DNA of 64,000 nt from Sphingosinicella terrae (GTDB lineage Bacteria; Pseudomonadota; Alphaproteobacteria; Sphingomonadales; Sphingomonadaceae). The notes under the pieces were generated by a model. The model did not search any database. It saw only the letters and a program-made list of their open reading frames with translations, and was not told the DNA's origin. Positions 18,759-27,500 of this stretch are shown here, in pieces; positions within the stretch are counted from its first letter, which is position 1; each line of letters begins with the position of its first letter. The stretch lies in contig NZ_QDFY01000001.1 in assembly GCF_003347635.1 (NCBI RefSeq), positions 620,001 to 684,000 of the forward strand. Reading direction: 5' to 3'. Both the position numbers and the translations under genes were made by a program.

Positions 18759-18989
18759 ATGAAGACCGGAACCCACCCCGATTACCACATGATCAAGGTG
18801 CAGATGACCGACGGCACCGTGTTCGAGACCCGCTCGACCTGGGGCAAGGAAGGCGACACGCTTCAGCTCGACATCGATCCCAAAGTGCATCCGGCGTGGA
18901 CCGGCGGTGGCTCCCGCATGCTCGATCAGGGCGGCCAGGTCGCCCGCTTCAACAAGCGCTTCGGCGGCCTGACTCTCGGCAAGAAATGA
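18759..18989 (+). CDS. rpmE: 50S ribosomal protein L31
   Basis: A 76-residue L31. The N-terminus [19 protein letters not shown], the FETRSTWG motif and the C-terminal ARFNKRFG are typical. It lacks the Cys zinc-ligand set, so it is the zinc-independent (C-minus) form as commonly found in sphingomonads. It starts about 120 bases from the divergent riboswitch and overlaps the next gene by ATGA. Confidence 0.95.
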   Translation: MKTGTHPDYHMIKVQMTDGTVFETRSTWGKEGDTLQLDIDPKVHPAWTGGGSRMLDQGGQVARFNKRFGGLTLGKK

Positions 18990-19567
18990 CGATCGGCGCT
19001 TCCGGGCCGATCGTCGGCCCGGAAACGGTCGGGATTCCCCATCGTGCCGCGCCTCGGATCGAGACGGCGCGGCTGGTGCTGCGCGGCTTTCGCGAAGAGG
19101 ATCTCGAGCCCCAGGCCGCGATGCTCAGCGACCCCCTGGTCATGCGTCACGTCGGCGGCGTGGCGCTTTCGCGCGAGGAGGCCTGGCGGCGCGTCATCGG
19201 CGCTGCCGGCCTCTGGACCGTGCTCGGCTACGGCTATTGGGCGGTGGAGCGGCGCGAGGACGGCGCCATGATCGGGCAGGTCGGGTTCGCCGATTTCAAG
19301 CGGGCGATGGAGCCGTCCATCGAAGGCTTGCCCGAGATGGGCTGGATCTTCGCCCCGGGAGCGCACGGCCTTGGCTATGCCAGCGAAGCGGTCGCGGCCG
19401 GACTCAAGTGGGCCGATGTGGCCCTGGTCGCGCCGCAGGTCGTCGCGATCATCGACGCCGGTAACGGCGCCTCGATCCGTGTCGCCGAGAAAGCCGGCTT
19501 CAGCGAGCGCGAGACGGCGACCTATCGCGGCGAGCCGATCGAACTGTTCCGGCGGCGCCGCGCCTGA
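18986..19567 (+). CDS. GNAT-family N-acetyltransferase (RimJ/RimL type)
   Basis: A 193-residue acetyltransferase of the RimJ/RimL subgroup, recognised from [18 protein letters not shown] at the start of the domain and the C-terminal [18 protein letters not shown]. The acetyl-CoA-binding loop reads [12 protein letters not shown]. The substrate is unknown. Its ATG overlaps the rpmE stop, so it may be co-translated with L31; this does not by itself prove a ribosomal-protein substrate. Confidence 0.85.
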   Translation: MTIGASGPIVGPETVGIPHRAAPRIETARLVLRGFREEDLEPQAAMLSDPLVMRHVGGVALSREEAWRRVIGAAGLWTVLGYGYWAVERREDGAMIGQVGFADFKRAMEPSIEGLPEMGWIFAPGAHGLGYASEAVAAGLKWADVALVAPQVVAIIDAGNGASIRVAEKAGFSERETATYRGEPIELFRRRRA

Positions 19568-19596
19568 TCAGGCGCGGCGGACCGACCAGACGCACC

Positions 19597-19851
19597 TCAG
19601 TCGTCGAGATGGCTGAGATTGTTCCACTCGGCGCGGGTGCGGCATTCACGGCGCCGGCTCAGCCGGCTTTCGGTCCGCGCGACCATGCGGCAGATCAGAC
19701 GCTCGCTATCGGCATTGCTCTCGGCATTCGTCGGCCGCTGCGCCTCATTGCGCTGCTGCGATCCGCCCTCACCAGACGTTCCGTTCTGATCCTGCGCCAA
19801 GGCAGCCGTCGAAACAAACAGGCCCGCGGCCAGAAAAGCCAGCTTCCTCAT
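19597..19851 (-). CDS. Small secreted protein, sphingomonad type
   Basis: An 84-residue product with a clear signal peptide (cleavage near AALAQ). A low-complexity Asn/Gln/Ser-rich linker follows, then a compact C-terminal segment RLICRMVARTESRLSRRREC-RTRAEWNNL with two Cys that could pair. GGAG precedes the ATG. I have no function for it; small proteins with an R-x-C-R-T-x-x-EW ending are familiar from sphingomonads. Confidence 0.7.
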   Translation of the reverse strand: MRKLAFLAAGLFVSTAALAQDQNGTSGEGGSQQRNEAQRPTNAESNADSERLICRMVARTESRLSRRRECRTRAEWNNLSHLDD

Positions 19852-19935
19852 AGATGATTCTCCACCCCCGGTGAACGCAGACGGGGGCGGTAGACGAACC
19901 AGAAGTCGAACGCAACTTCCTGTTCGCGCTGCATT

Positions 19936-21060
19936 TCAGTCGTGCGTGCTGCCCTGCGGTCCTGGCGGCAGCGGAGGACTGGGAGCGTCCGCGACCTGAC
20001 GCCGGCCATCGATCACGATCGGCGACGCGACCCCGGGGATGCCGCCGCGATCGATCCGAAGGCCCCGCGCCAGAACCTGCGGATCGGCGAAGACCTGGGC
20101 GACATCGTTGATCGGCCCGGCCGGGATCCCGGCGCCGGCGAGGGCGGCGAGGAGATCATCGCGGCGATAGGTGGCTATAGCCGGCTCGAGCGCGCCGGTC
20201 AGCGCCGCGCGATTTCCGACCCGGTCGGAATTGGTGGCGAATCGCGGGTCGGCGCCGAGCTCGGGACGGCCGAGCAGCGCGCACAGCCGGCGGAACTGGC
20301 CGTCATTGCCGACGGCGACGATCAGGTGACCGTCGGCCACGGCGAAGGTCTGATAGGGCGCGATGTTGGGATGGGCGTTACCGAGGCGGTGGGGCGCCTC
20401 GCCGGACACCAGATAGTTCATCGCCTGATTGGCCAGCACTGCGACCTGGGTGTCGAGGAGGGCCATGTCGATATGGCAGCCGCGCCCGGTCTCTTCGCGC
20501 CCACGCAGCGCGGCAAGGATGGCCGTCGCCGAATAGACGCCGGTGAAGATGTCGGCGAAGGCGACCCCGATCTTCTGAGGCGTCCCCTCGGGCTCCCCGG
20601 TCAGGTCCATGATCCCGCCCATGCCCTGGATCATGAAGTCGTAGCCGGCGCGGGCGGCATAGGGGCCGTCCTGGCCGAAGCCGGTGATCGAGCAGTAGAT
20701 CAAGCGAGGATTGACCGTCTCGAGAGTGGCAAAATCGAGGCCGTATTTGGCGAGGCCGCCCGCCTTGAAATTCTCGATCAGGATGTCGGCCTCGCGGACG
20801 AGCGCGCGCACCTGGGCCTGCCCCTCCTCGTCCTCGAGATCGATCGCGATCGAGCACTTTCCGCGATTGCAGCTGTGGAAATAGGCGGCGGCGCCGTCGG
20901 CGGCGAAGGGCGGCCCCCAGGCCCGGGTATCGTCTCCCGAGCCGGGACGCTCGACCTTGACCACCTCCGCCCCGAGGTCGGCGAGGAGCTGGCCCGCCCA
21001 CGGACCGGCAAGGATGCGGGCGAGCTCGACGACCTTGAGGCCCTTGAGCGGCTTGTCCAT
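19936..21060 (-). CDS. CaiB/BaiF-type CoA-transferase, probably glutarate CoA-transferase
   Basis: A 374-residue class III CoA-transferase. LKGLKVVELARILAGPWAGQ and LADLGAEVVKVERPGSGDDTR are the family N-terminus, and the Asp in FNKGSIAID-like NRGKCSIAIDLED belongs to the catalytic region. It lies 12 bases downstream of glutaryl-CoA dehydrogenase. That pairing resembles the human SUGCT/GCDH functional pair, so activation of glutarate by CoA transfer is the best guess. Formyl-CoA or other dicarboxyl-CoA transfer cannot be excluded. Confidence 0.85.
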   Translation of the reverse strand: MDKPLKGLKVVELARILAGPWAGQLLADLGAEVVKVERPGSGDDTRAWGPPFAADGAAAYFHSCNRGKCSIAIDLEDEEGQAQVRALVREADILIENFKAGGLAKYGLDFATLETVNPRLIYCSITGFGQDGPYAARAGYDFMIQGMGGIMDLTGEPEGTPQKIGVAFADIFTGVYSATAILAALRGREETGRGCHIDMALLDTQVAVLANQAMNYLVSGEAPHRLGNAHPNIAPYQTFAVADGHLIVAVGNDGQFRRLCALLGRPELGADPRFATNSDRVGNRAALTGALEPAIATYRRDDLLAALAGAGIPAGPINDVAQVFADPQVLARGLRIDRGGIPGVASPIVIDGRRQVADAPSPPLPPGPQGSTHD

Positions 21061-21072
21061 CCGGACCTCGCT

Positions 21073-22263
21073 TCAGAAAGCGGCGAGGCCGGTGATCGCC
21101 CGGCCGAGGATGAGGGCATGGACGTCGTGCGTGCCCTCATAGGTGTTCACCGTCTCGAGATTGGCGGCGTGGCGCATCACCTGGAACTCGGCGCTGATGC
21201 CGTTGCCGCCGTGCATGTCGCGGGCGACGCGGGCGATGTCGAGCGCCTTGCCGACATTGTTGCGCTTGATCAGGCTGATCGCCTCGGGAACGAGCTCGCC
21301 CTCGTCGATCCGGCGGCCGACCCGAAGCGCCGCCTGCAGGCCGAGCGCAATCTCGGTCGCCATGTTGGCGAGCTTGAGCTGGACGAGCTGGGTGGCGGCG
21401 AGCGGACGGCCGAACTGCTTGCGCTCCAGCGTATAGCGGCGGGCGGCCTCGTAGCAGGCTTCCGCCGCCCCCATCGATCCCCACGCGATTCCATAGCGGG
21501 CGCGGTTGAGGCATCCGAACGGCCCGGCGAGGCCGCTGACATTGGGAAGAAGATTCTCCTCCGGCACCTCGACCCCGTCCATCACCACCTCACCGGTGAT
21601 CGAGGCGCGCAGCGACAATTTCTCCCCGATCTTCGGCGCGCTGAGGCCCTTCATCCCTTTCTCGAGGATGAAGCCCTTGATCCGGCCGTCATGCGCGTCC
21701 GACTTTGCCCAGACGATGAAGACGTCGGCGATGGGAGAGTTGGTGATCCACATCTTGGCGCCGGACAGGCGGTAGCCGCCGTCGATCTTTCCGGCGCGCG
21801 TGCGCATGGATCCGGGGTCGGAGCCGGCATCGGGCTCGGTAAGGCCGAAGCAGCCGACCCACTCGCCGGTGGCCAGCTTCGGAAGATATTTCCGCTTCTG
21901 CTCATCGGTGCCGTAGGCGTTGATGGGGTGCATGACGAGCGAGGACTGGACCGACATGGCCGACCGGTAGCCCGAGTCGACGCGCTCGACGGCGCGGGCG
22001 ATCAGGCCGTAGCTCACATAATTGAGACCGGCGCCGCCATATTCGGGCGCAATCGTCGCTCCGATCAGGCCAAGCTCACCCATCTCGCTCATGATCTCGC
22101 GGTCGAACCGCTCGTCGAGATAGGCGCTGGTGACGCGTGGCTGGAGCTTCTCGCGCGAAAAGGCCTCGGCGGTGTCGCGGACCATCCGCTCCTCGTCCGA
22201 AAGCTGCGCATCGAGGGCGAAGGGGTCCGCCCAGTCGAAGGTCCTGATCGTCGGTTCCGCCAT
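21073..22263 (-). CDS. gcdH: Glutaryl-CoA dehydrogenase
   Basis: A 396-residue FAD enzyme that oxidises and decarboxylates glutaryl-CoA to crotonyl-CoA in lysine, tryptophan and glutarate breakdown. Acyl-CoA dehydrogenase motifs are complete: [26 protein letters not shown] and the C-terminal [20 protein letters not shown], where the Glu is the catalytic base in GCDH. The overall length and the start [15 protein letters not shown]-like region fit GCDH rather than other members. It follows cphB by 108 bases on the same strand. Confidence 0.93.
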   Translation of the reverse strand: MAEPTIRTFDWADPFALDAQLSDEERMVRDTAEAFSREKLQPRVTSAYLDERFDREIMSEMGELGLIGATIAPEYGGAGLNYVSYGLIARAVERVDSGYRSAMSVQSSLVMHPINAYGTDEQKRKYLPKLATGEWVGCFGLTEPDAGSDPGSMRTRAGKIDGGYRLSGAKMWITNSPIADVFIVWAKSDAHDGRIKGFILEKGMKGLSAPKIGEKLSLRASITGEVVMDGVEVPEENLLPNVSGLAGPFGCLNRARYGIAWGSMGAAEACYEAARRYTLERKQFGRPLAATQLVQLKLANMATEIALGLQAALRVGRRIDEGELVPEAISLIKRNNVGKALDIARVARDMHGGNGISAEFQVMRHAANLETVNTYEGTHDVHALILGRAITGLAAF

Positions 22264-22371
22264 CTTCTTCCCCGTCTCGAGTTCGAGCGGGCGGTAGCGG
22301 TTCGGCGGCGATCAAGGAAGGGGGCGGCTGGACTTCGGGCTGCGGTCGCAGCCGGCCGTCCCGTCGCGAGG

Positions 22372-23184
22372 CTATTCGCGTGCCGGGATCGGCTTTCGCT
22401 CGCGCAGGTCGAAGCGGTCGCCGGTGCCGAGCACGTGGACACGAACGCCGTGCATGGAGAGGACCCGATCGAGATCCGCCTCGGCAACGTTGCTGTGGGT
22501 GACGCCCGCACCGTCGACGACATAGACGGCGCCGCTGCCGATCACCTCGAAGCGGTCGCCTTCGACCAACGCCGCCGTATCCTCGTCTATGCCGATGCCG
22601 AGGATGCGCGGATTGTGCGCGACGGCGCCGATCAGCCGGCCAAAACGGCCGCGCTCGGCAAAATGCTGATCGATGATGACGTCGCGGATCAGTCCGAGGC
22701 CGGGCGCCATGTGGAGATCACCGATCCGATGGGTCTCGGCGCTGGTGCCGCGGACAAGCATGACGTCGCTCATCACCGAAGCCCCGGCGGAGGTGCCGGC
22801 GATGACGCCGCCACGGTCGAACAGCGCCCGCACCTTGGCCTCGATTCCGCTGTCGCCGATCTGGCTGGTGATGCGAAGCTGGTCGCCGCCGGAGAAGAAG
22901 ATGCCGGCGGCATCGTCGAGCACCAGGAGCTTGTCGCGATCCCCGGCCTCGCAGCGATCCTCGACATAGAGCTCGACCAGCTCGCCGATGTCGAGATCGC
23001 CGAATGCCGTCTCATACTCGTCGAAATAGCCTTCCGGCTGATGGCTGGCGACGGTGGCGAGGACCAGCTTGCCACCGTGTATTTTTCGAGCGACCTCGCG
23101 CAGGATGGTCCGCCGCCCCTTCGGATCGCGGTCCTCGCCTCCACCGATGATGATCAGGCAGCCTTGCCGGCGCGAATCGGTCAT
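22372..23184 (-). CDS. cphB: Cyanophycinase
   Basis: A 270-residue serine exopeptidase (family S51) that releases beta-Asp-Arg dipeptides from cyanophycin. The nucleophile is Ser132 in AGTSAGAS, the same position as in the Synechocystis enzyme. The N-terminal IIIGGGEDRD and FFSGGDQLRIT are family motifs. No signal peptide is evident, so it acts on intracellular polymer. Its ATG overlaps the stop of the isoaspartyl-peptidase gene, with which it would complete polymer breakdown. Confidence 0.95.
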   Translation of the reverse strand: MTDSRRQGCLIIIGGGEDRDPKGRRTILREVARKIHGGKLVLATVASHQPEGYFDEYETAFGDLDIGELVELYVEDRCEAGDRDKLLVLDDAAGIFFSGGDQLRITSQIGDSGIEAKVRALFDRGGVIAGTSAGASVMSDVMLVRGTSAETHRIGDLHMAPGLGLIRDVIIDQHFAERGRFGRLIGAVAHNPRILGIGIDEDTAALVEGDRFEVIGSGAVYVVDGAGVTHSNVAEADLDRVLSMHGVRVHVLGTGDRFDLRERKPIPARE

Positions 23185-24053
23185 GCTTCGTCCTTGTTCA
23201 GCCAGACGCGGCCGGCGGGCTGCGCGGCGCTTGCCGTTGCAACGGCGAAATGGGGGCTATTGTGCCACCAGCCGATCGCGCCGTCCTTTCGGATGGCGAT
23301 GCCGCCGCCGTCGCCGCCGAGATGCGGCAATTTCGACAGCGGGCGCTCCAGCGCCGCTTCCGGCCCGATTTCCGGCATCAGCCGGATGACCTCCGAGGAG
23401 ATGGCGAGCCGCGCGATCGCCTCGCCCTTGCCGGAGAGCGCCAGCGCGCCGATCGCATTGTCCGCATAATAGCCGCAGCCGGGGAGGGCGCTGTCGGCCA
23501 TCCGTCCCGGCTTCGCGCCGGGAAGGCCACCGGTGGAGGTCGCCGCAGCCAGGTTGCCTGCCGTATCGAGCGCAACGGCACCGACCGTGTCGTGCTCGGC
23601 CAGCTCCCGGCGCTGCTTTTCAACGACCAGTTCCTCGGGGTCGCACAGCTCGGCGCCTTTTTCGGCCGCGAAACGCCGTGCGCCGGGGCCGGCGACGAGG
23701 ATCTCGTCCTCCGGCATGAGAAGCCTGGCAACGCTGATCGGGTGTCGAACCGCCTTGATCACGCCGACCGCCCCGACCGCCAGATCGACCCCGCTCATGA
23801 TCGCAGCGCACATCTCGATCTCGCCCTCGCCCGTGAGCGCAGACCCCTTGCCCGCATTGAAGGTCGGATCGGCCTCGAGAATGCGGACCGCGGCCTCGAC
23901 CGCGTCGATCGCGCTGCCGCCGCGCGTCAGCACCGTCCTCCCGGCGGCGAGGGCCGCCAGGCAACCGCGGCGATTGCCTTCCCGCGCGTCCGGCGCGATC
24001 AGCTTGGCCCCGCCGTGGACGGCGAGGGCCCATCTGCCCTGACCCGGCATCAT
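23181..24053 (-). CDS. iaaA: Isoaspartyl peptidase / plant-type L-asparaginase
   Basis: A 290-residue Ntn-hydrolase. WALAVHGGA and the GGSAIDAVEAAVRILEADPTFNAG region are diagnostic. Autocleavage would expose Thr156 in HDTVGAVALD as the nucleophile, and the STGGLPGAKPGRMADS loop binds the substrate carboxylate. In this setting it should hydrolyse the beta-Asp-Arg dipeptides made by cyanophycinase. The first of two ATG codons (24053) lies one base after the cphA stop, so the genes are almost certainly one transcript. Confidence 0.93.
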   Translation of the reverse strand: MMPGQGRWALAVHGGAKLIAPDAREGNRRGCLAALAAGRTVLTRGGSAIDAVEAAVRILEADPTFNAGKGSALTGEGEIEMCAAIMSGVDLAVGAVGVIKAVRHPISVARLLMPEDEILVAGPGARRFAAEKGAELCDPEELVVEKQRRELAEHDTVGAVALDTAGNLAAATSTGGLPGAKPGRMADSALPGCGYYADNAIGALALSGKGEAIARLAISSEVIRLMPEIGPEAALERPLSKLPHLGGDGGGIAIRKDGAIGWWHNSPHFAVATASAAQPAGRVWLNKDEA

Positions 24054-24054
24054 C

Positions 24055-26841
24055 CTATTCGGCCGCGTAGAGAGGGCGTCTGGCCGCGCTGTCCGTCGCC
24101 CCGGCGGGCGCAAAGTCGCAAACCTGCTTCCATGCCGCGGAGACGTCGGTCGGCGTGATCACCATGAGATCGCCGGGCCGGCCGGCACGCAGGGCCGCTT
24201 CGGTCGCCTCGGGCTCGCCGGTGACGAGGCGGATACGGTCCGGATCGGCGCCACATTCGAGCGCGCCCTGTTTGAGCAGGTTCATGATCTGCCCGCGTGG
24301 GCGACCGCGGGTCCCCGGATCCTCCCGGAAATAAAGCTCCTCGAAGATGCCGGCGGCGAGCCGGCCCATCTCCAATATGTCCTCGTCGCGACGGTCGCCC
24401 GGGATGGAGAGGACGCCGATCGTCCGCTGATATCGGTGGCGCAGCCCGTCGATGAGGTCGCCGATCGCGGAAAGGCCGGCGGCATTGTGTGCATAGTCGA
24501 CGATGATCCGGAAGCCGTGGGCGTCATGGACGTTGAGCCGCCCCGGATTCTGCTCGAAGCTCGATCGGAACCCCGACAAGGCCGACCGGATGGTGAGGAG
24601 CGGCACGTCGTGCGCGACGGCGATGGCGCAGGCGGCGAGCGCATTCGCGATGTTGAAGGTGGCGGCGCCATGGATCGTCGCCGGAATGTCGCTTGCCGGC
24701 ATGATCACCTCGCGCCGGCCGCCGCTGTGGAGGACGAGACAGCCGCCATCTTCGCCCGGCTCCCTCACGACCGCAGTGCGGCCCCGGTCGATGTGGCGGC
24801 GCAGGCATTCGGGCATGTCGTCGCCGCCATGGAGTGAGAACCAGATGATGCTGCCGCCGGCACGGCGCGCCATCCGCACCGTCAGCGGATCGTCCGCATT
24901 GAGGATGGTCGTGCCGTCTCGCGGTACCGTCTCGGTGATCAGCGACTTCAATCGGGCGAGATCCTCGAGCGTCTCGATGCCCTTGAGCCCAAGATGGTCG
25001 GCGGCGACGTTGAGCACGCAGGCGATGTCGGCCTCGGCGAAAGCCAGGCCTTCGCGAAGGATACCGCCACGTGCCGTCTCGAGTACGGCGACTTCGACGC
25101 TGGGATCGCGCAACACCATGCTCGCGCTGCGCGGTCCGGTGGCATCGCCCTCTGCGACGAGCAGGTCGTTCACATAGACGCCGCTCGTCGAGGTGAGGCC
25201 CACCGTGCGACCCGTATAGCGCAGGATATGATTGACCATCCGTCCGACGGTCGACTTGCCGTTTGTGCCGGTGATGGCGATGATCGGAATCCGGCCGCGG
25301 CAGCCGCGCGGGAAGAGCATGTCGATGACCGGGCTGGCGACGTCGCGCGGCGCGCCCTGCGATGGCTCAAGATGCATGCGGAAGCCGGGAGCCGCATTGA
25401 CCTCGATGATGCCGCCACCTGTTTCGCGGACGGAACGGCTGATGTCGGGGGCGATGAAGTCGATCCCGGCAACGTCGATCCCGATGATCGCGGCGGCGCG
25501 CCGGGCGATTTCGATATTCTCGGGATGGATATCGTTGGTACGGTCGATCGCGCTGCCGCCGGAGGAGAGATTGGCGGTGTCGCGAAGCTCGACGACCTCG
25601 CCGGCGGCCGGAACGCTGTCGACCGTCAACCCGGCGCGAGCAATATGGTCGACCAGATGCTCGTCGACCCGGATCCTGGTCATCACCTTCTCATGACCTT
25701 CGCCCCGGCGCGGATCCTCGTTGAGCATGCCGATCAGCTCGGCGATCGTGCGCGTGCCGTCACCCTTGACCTGCGGCGGGACGCGCTCAGCGACCGCGAC
25801 GAGCTGGCCGTTGACGACGAGGATGCGATGATCGCGGCCGGGGAAATATTGCTCGAGCACGATCTGGCGGCCGTGGCGTCGGGCAAGGTCGAAGCCGAAG
25901 CGCAGCTGCGCCTCGCTTTCGATGCCGGTGGTGACGCCGCGGCCGTGATTGCCGTCCAGCGGCTTGGTGACGAGCGGGAAGCCGAGCCGATTGGCCTGGC
26001 GCAACGCTTCCTCGATCGTGCGGACGACCGTCCCGCGCGGGACCGGCAGCCCCGAATCGGCAAGCAGCTTCTTGGTGAGGTCCTTGTTGCCGGCGATCTC
26101 GACCGCAACCAGCGAGGTACGTCCGGTGATGCTGGCGCGGATCCGCTGCTGCCTGCAGCCGTAGCCCAGCTGGATCAGGCTGCGCTCGTCGAGACGGATA
26201 ACGGGAATCCCGCGGCGGCGTGCAGCGTCGATCAGCGACTGCGTGGTCGGGCCGAAGCTGCTGTCCCTGACCATCCGGCGAAGGTCGGCGAGCCGCGTCT
26301 CGAGGTCGAACTCGGCTTGCGCGGCATGGATTCGGTCGAGGTCCTCGACCCCGCGAAGGTCGGCCGGAAGGAGCGAATCGACCAGCTCGAGCGCGCAGCG
26401 TCCCGCGGCGAGGGCGACGCCCTCGTCGCGATACGCGTACATGACGTTATAGACGCCGGGCCGGCCCTTTACCGAACGGGTCTTTCCGCGCGTGAGGCGG
26501 TCCCCCGCCATGGTCTGGAGCTCGAGCGCAACATGCTCGAAGATATGCCCAAGCCAGGTGCCCTCGCGAAGCCGGCGGACGAAGCCGCCGCGCCGGCCGA
26601 AGCAGCAGCCATGGGCGTCGAGGCCCGGCAACATCGCCAGCAGGCGATCGGCGAAGCCTTCGATCCTGTCGCTGGGCCAGTCTTCCATGCGGCCGAGGTC
26701 GAGCTGGATCCGCACCATCGGGGTGTGGCTGTAATAATGAGGGCCCCGATAGACGCCGGTCTCGAGCACCCGGACCGGCTGGGTGAGCAGGCGCGTGACG
26801 GCGTCCGACGAGGCGCCGAAGAAGACGGACTGGTCCGACAA
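24055..26841 (-). CDS. cphA: Cyanophycin synthetase
   Basis: A 928-residue enzyme that polymerises Asp and Arg into cyanophycin using ATP. An N-terminal domain (1-160) is followed by an ATP-grasp module (about 200-490, with VTKPLDGNHGRGVTTG and EVNAAPGFRMH). A Mur-ligase-like module starts at GTNGKST (525-531). This three-part order is that of CphA1. It is first in a minus-strand operon with iaaA and cphB, so synthesis and breakdown are encoded together. An FNR/FixK-like box lies about 110 bases upstream. Confidence 0.96.
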   Translation of the reverse strand: MSDQSVFFGASSDAVTRLLTQPVRVLETGVYRGPHYYSHTPMVRIQLDLGRMEDWPSDRIEGFADRLLAMLPGLDAHGCCFGRRGGFVRRLREGTWLGHIFEHVALELQTMAGDRLTRGKTRSVKGRPGVYNVMYAYRDEGVALAAGRCALELVDSLLPADLRGVEDLDRIHAAQAEFDLETRLADLRRMVRDSSFGPTTQSLIDAARRRGIPVIRLDERSLIQLGYGCRQQRIRASITGRTSLVAVEIAGNKDLTKKLLADSGLPVPRGTVVRTIEEALRQANRLGFPLVTKPLDGNHGRGVTTGIESEAQLRFGFDLARRHGRQIVLEQYFPGRDHRILVVNGQLVAVAERVPPQVKGDGTRTIAELIGMLNEDPRRGEGHEKVMTRIRVDEHLVDHIARAGLTVDSVPAAGEVVELRDTANLSSGGSAIDRTNDIHPENIEIARRAAAIIGIDVAGIDFIAPDISRSVRETGGGIIEVNAAPGFRMHLEPSQGAPRDVASPVIDMLFPRGCRGRIPIIAITGTNGKSTVGRMVNHILRYTGRTVGLTSTSGVYVNDLLVAEGDATGPRSASMVLRDPSVEVAVLETARGGILREGLAFAEADIACVLNVAADHLGLKGIETLEDLARLKSLITETVPRDGTTILNADDPLTVRMARRAGGSIIWFSLHGGDDMPECLRRHIDRGRTAVVREPGEDGGCLVLHSGGRREVIMPASDIPATIHGAATFNIANALAACAIAVAHDVPLLTIRSALSGFRSSFEQNPGRLNVHDAHGFRIIVDYAHNAAGLSAIGDLIDGLRHRYQRTIGVLSIPGDRRDEDILEMGRLAAGIFEELYFREDPGTRGRPRGQIMNLLKQGALECGADPDRIRLVTGEPEATEAALRAGRPGDLMVITPTDVSAAWKQVCDFAPAGATDSAARRPLYAAE

Positions 26842-26944
26842 GCAAAGCTCCCTGGATGAAAGGCAAGATCATGGCCGTGGCCAGATCGAATGACTTCATC
26901 GCGCACAACGGCCGGACGACCATTGGCGTTCCGGAACAATCGTC

Positions 26945-26958
26945 TTGATCCAGATCAG
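26945..26958 (-). promoter_or_regulatory. FNR/FixK-type box upstream of cphA
   Basis: TTGATCCAGATCAG matches the CRP/FNR-family consensus TTGAT-N4-ATCAA at nine of ten fixed positions. It is centred about 110 bases before the cphA start. A separate perfect palindrome GTTCCGGAAC lies between it and the gene (26928-26937). Low-oxygen control of cyanophycin synthesis is an inference from this match alone. Confidence 0.5.
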
Positions 26959-26985
26959 AAAACCGCCCTGTCCCAACGGTATAAG

Positions 26986-27022
26986 GGCCCGACTACCGCG
27001 TCGGACGAGCGGTGGTCGGGCC
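26986..27022 (-). terminator. Strong hairpin between cphA and the CxxC-protein gene
   Basis: GGCCCGACTACCGC (26986-26999) can pair with GCGGTGGTCGGGCC (27009-27022) at 13 of 14 positions around a nine-base loop. It lies just downstream of the minus-strand gene at 27060-27491 and upstream of cphA. It would therefore separate the mraZ-like transcript from the cyanophycin operon. The T-run after it is short on either strand. Confidence 0.55.
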
Positions 27023-27059
27023 TCTTCGAAAGCAGGCGCGAACGATGTCCGAGCGGGTC

Positions 27060-27491
27060 TCAGGGGGGCGGCAGCGGAAGGGCGGTTTCGCGGCCCGGCA
27101 GCGCGCGCATCCATATTCCGATGCCGCGCATGGACAAACCCTTCCATCTATCGCTGACCGCCCACAGAAGCACCCGCATCGCGGCGCGCAGGAGATCGCC
27201 GAGACCGACGGCCCGGCGCGCCAGGCCGGCGGGCCGACGGCGTGCCGGGACATGGCCGGTCGCATGTGTGGCGCCGCGGCGGCGACGCCCGGAAGCGGCG
27301 GCGTGAGCGGCGGCGGCACGGCGCGCCGACTGGCGCCAGACGACGCGAAAGCCGCGCGGGACCCCGCGCCAGGAACGACCCGAGCGCACCATGTCACGGC
27401 CGCAGCGGCTGCAGGTGCCGAACTCGAAGCCCTGGTTGCGGATGTTGGCGGGGAGAGGCTTGTGATGGCCAATCAGGCAGTCGAGGCGCAT
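27060..27491 (-). CDS. Small zinc-ribbon-like protein, unknown function
   Basis: A 143-residue product starting MRLDCLIGHHKPLPANIRNQ, with a CxxC pair (Cys27 and Cys30 in GTCSRCGRDM) that, together with His9/His10, could hold zinc. RGVPRGFRVVWR closes the conserved-looking part; the rest is Ala/Arg-rich. AGGAG precedes the ATG, which lies nine bases after the stop of the mraZ-like gene, so the two form an operon. I do not know its function. Confidence 0.6.
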   Translation of the reverse strand: MRLDCLIGHHKPLPANIRNQGFEFGTCSRCGRDMVRSGRSWRGVPRGFRVVWRQSARRAAAAHAAASGRRRRGATHATGHVPARRRPAGLARRAVGLGDLLRAAMRVLLWAVSDRWKGLSMRGIGIWMRALPGRETALPLPPP

Positions 27492-27500
27492 TCGGAACTC

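Noticed and set aside
19942-23469. Open frame of 1175 codons on the plus strand across the CoA-transferase, gcdH and cphB
   Set aside because: All three minus-strand genes have complete catalytic motifs; the plus frame shows only antisense-type composition.
24994-26859. Open frame of 621 codons on the plus strand opposite cphA
   Set aside because: Complement of an intact cyanophycin synthetase; no recognisable domain.
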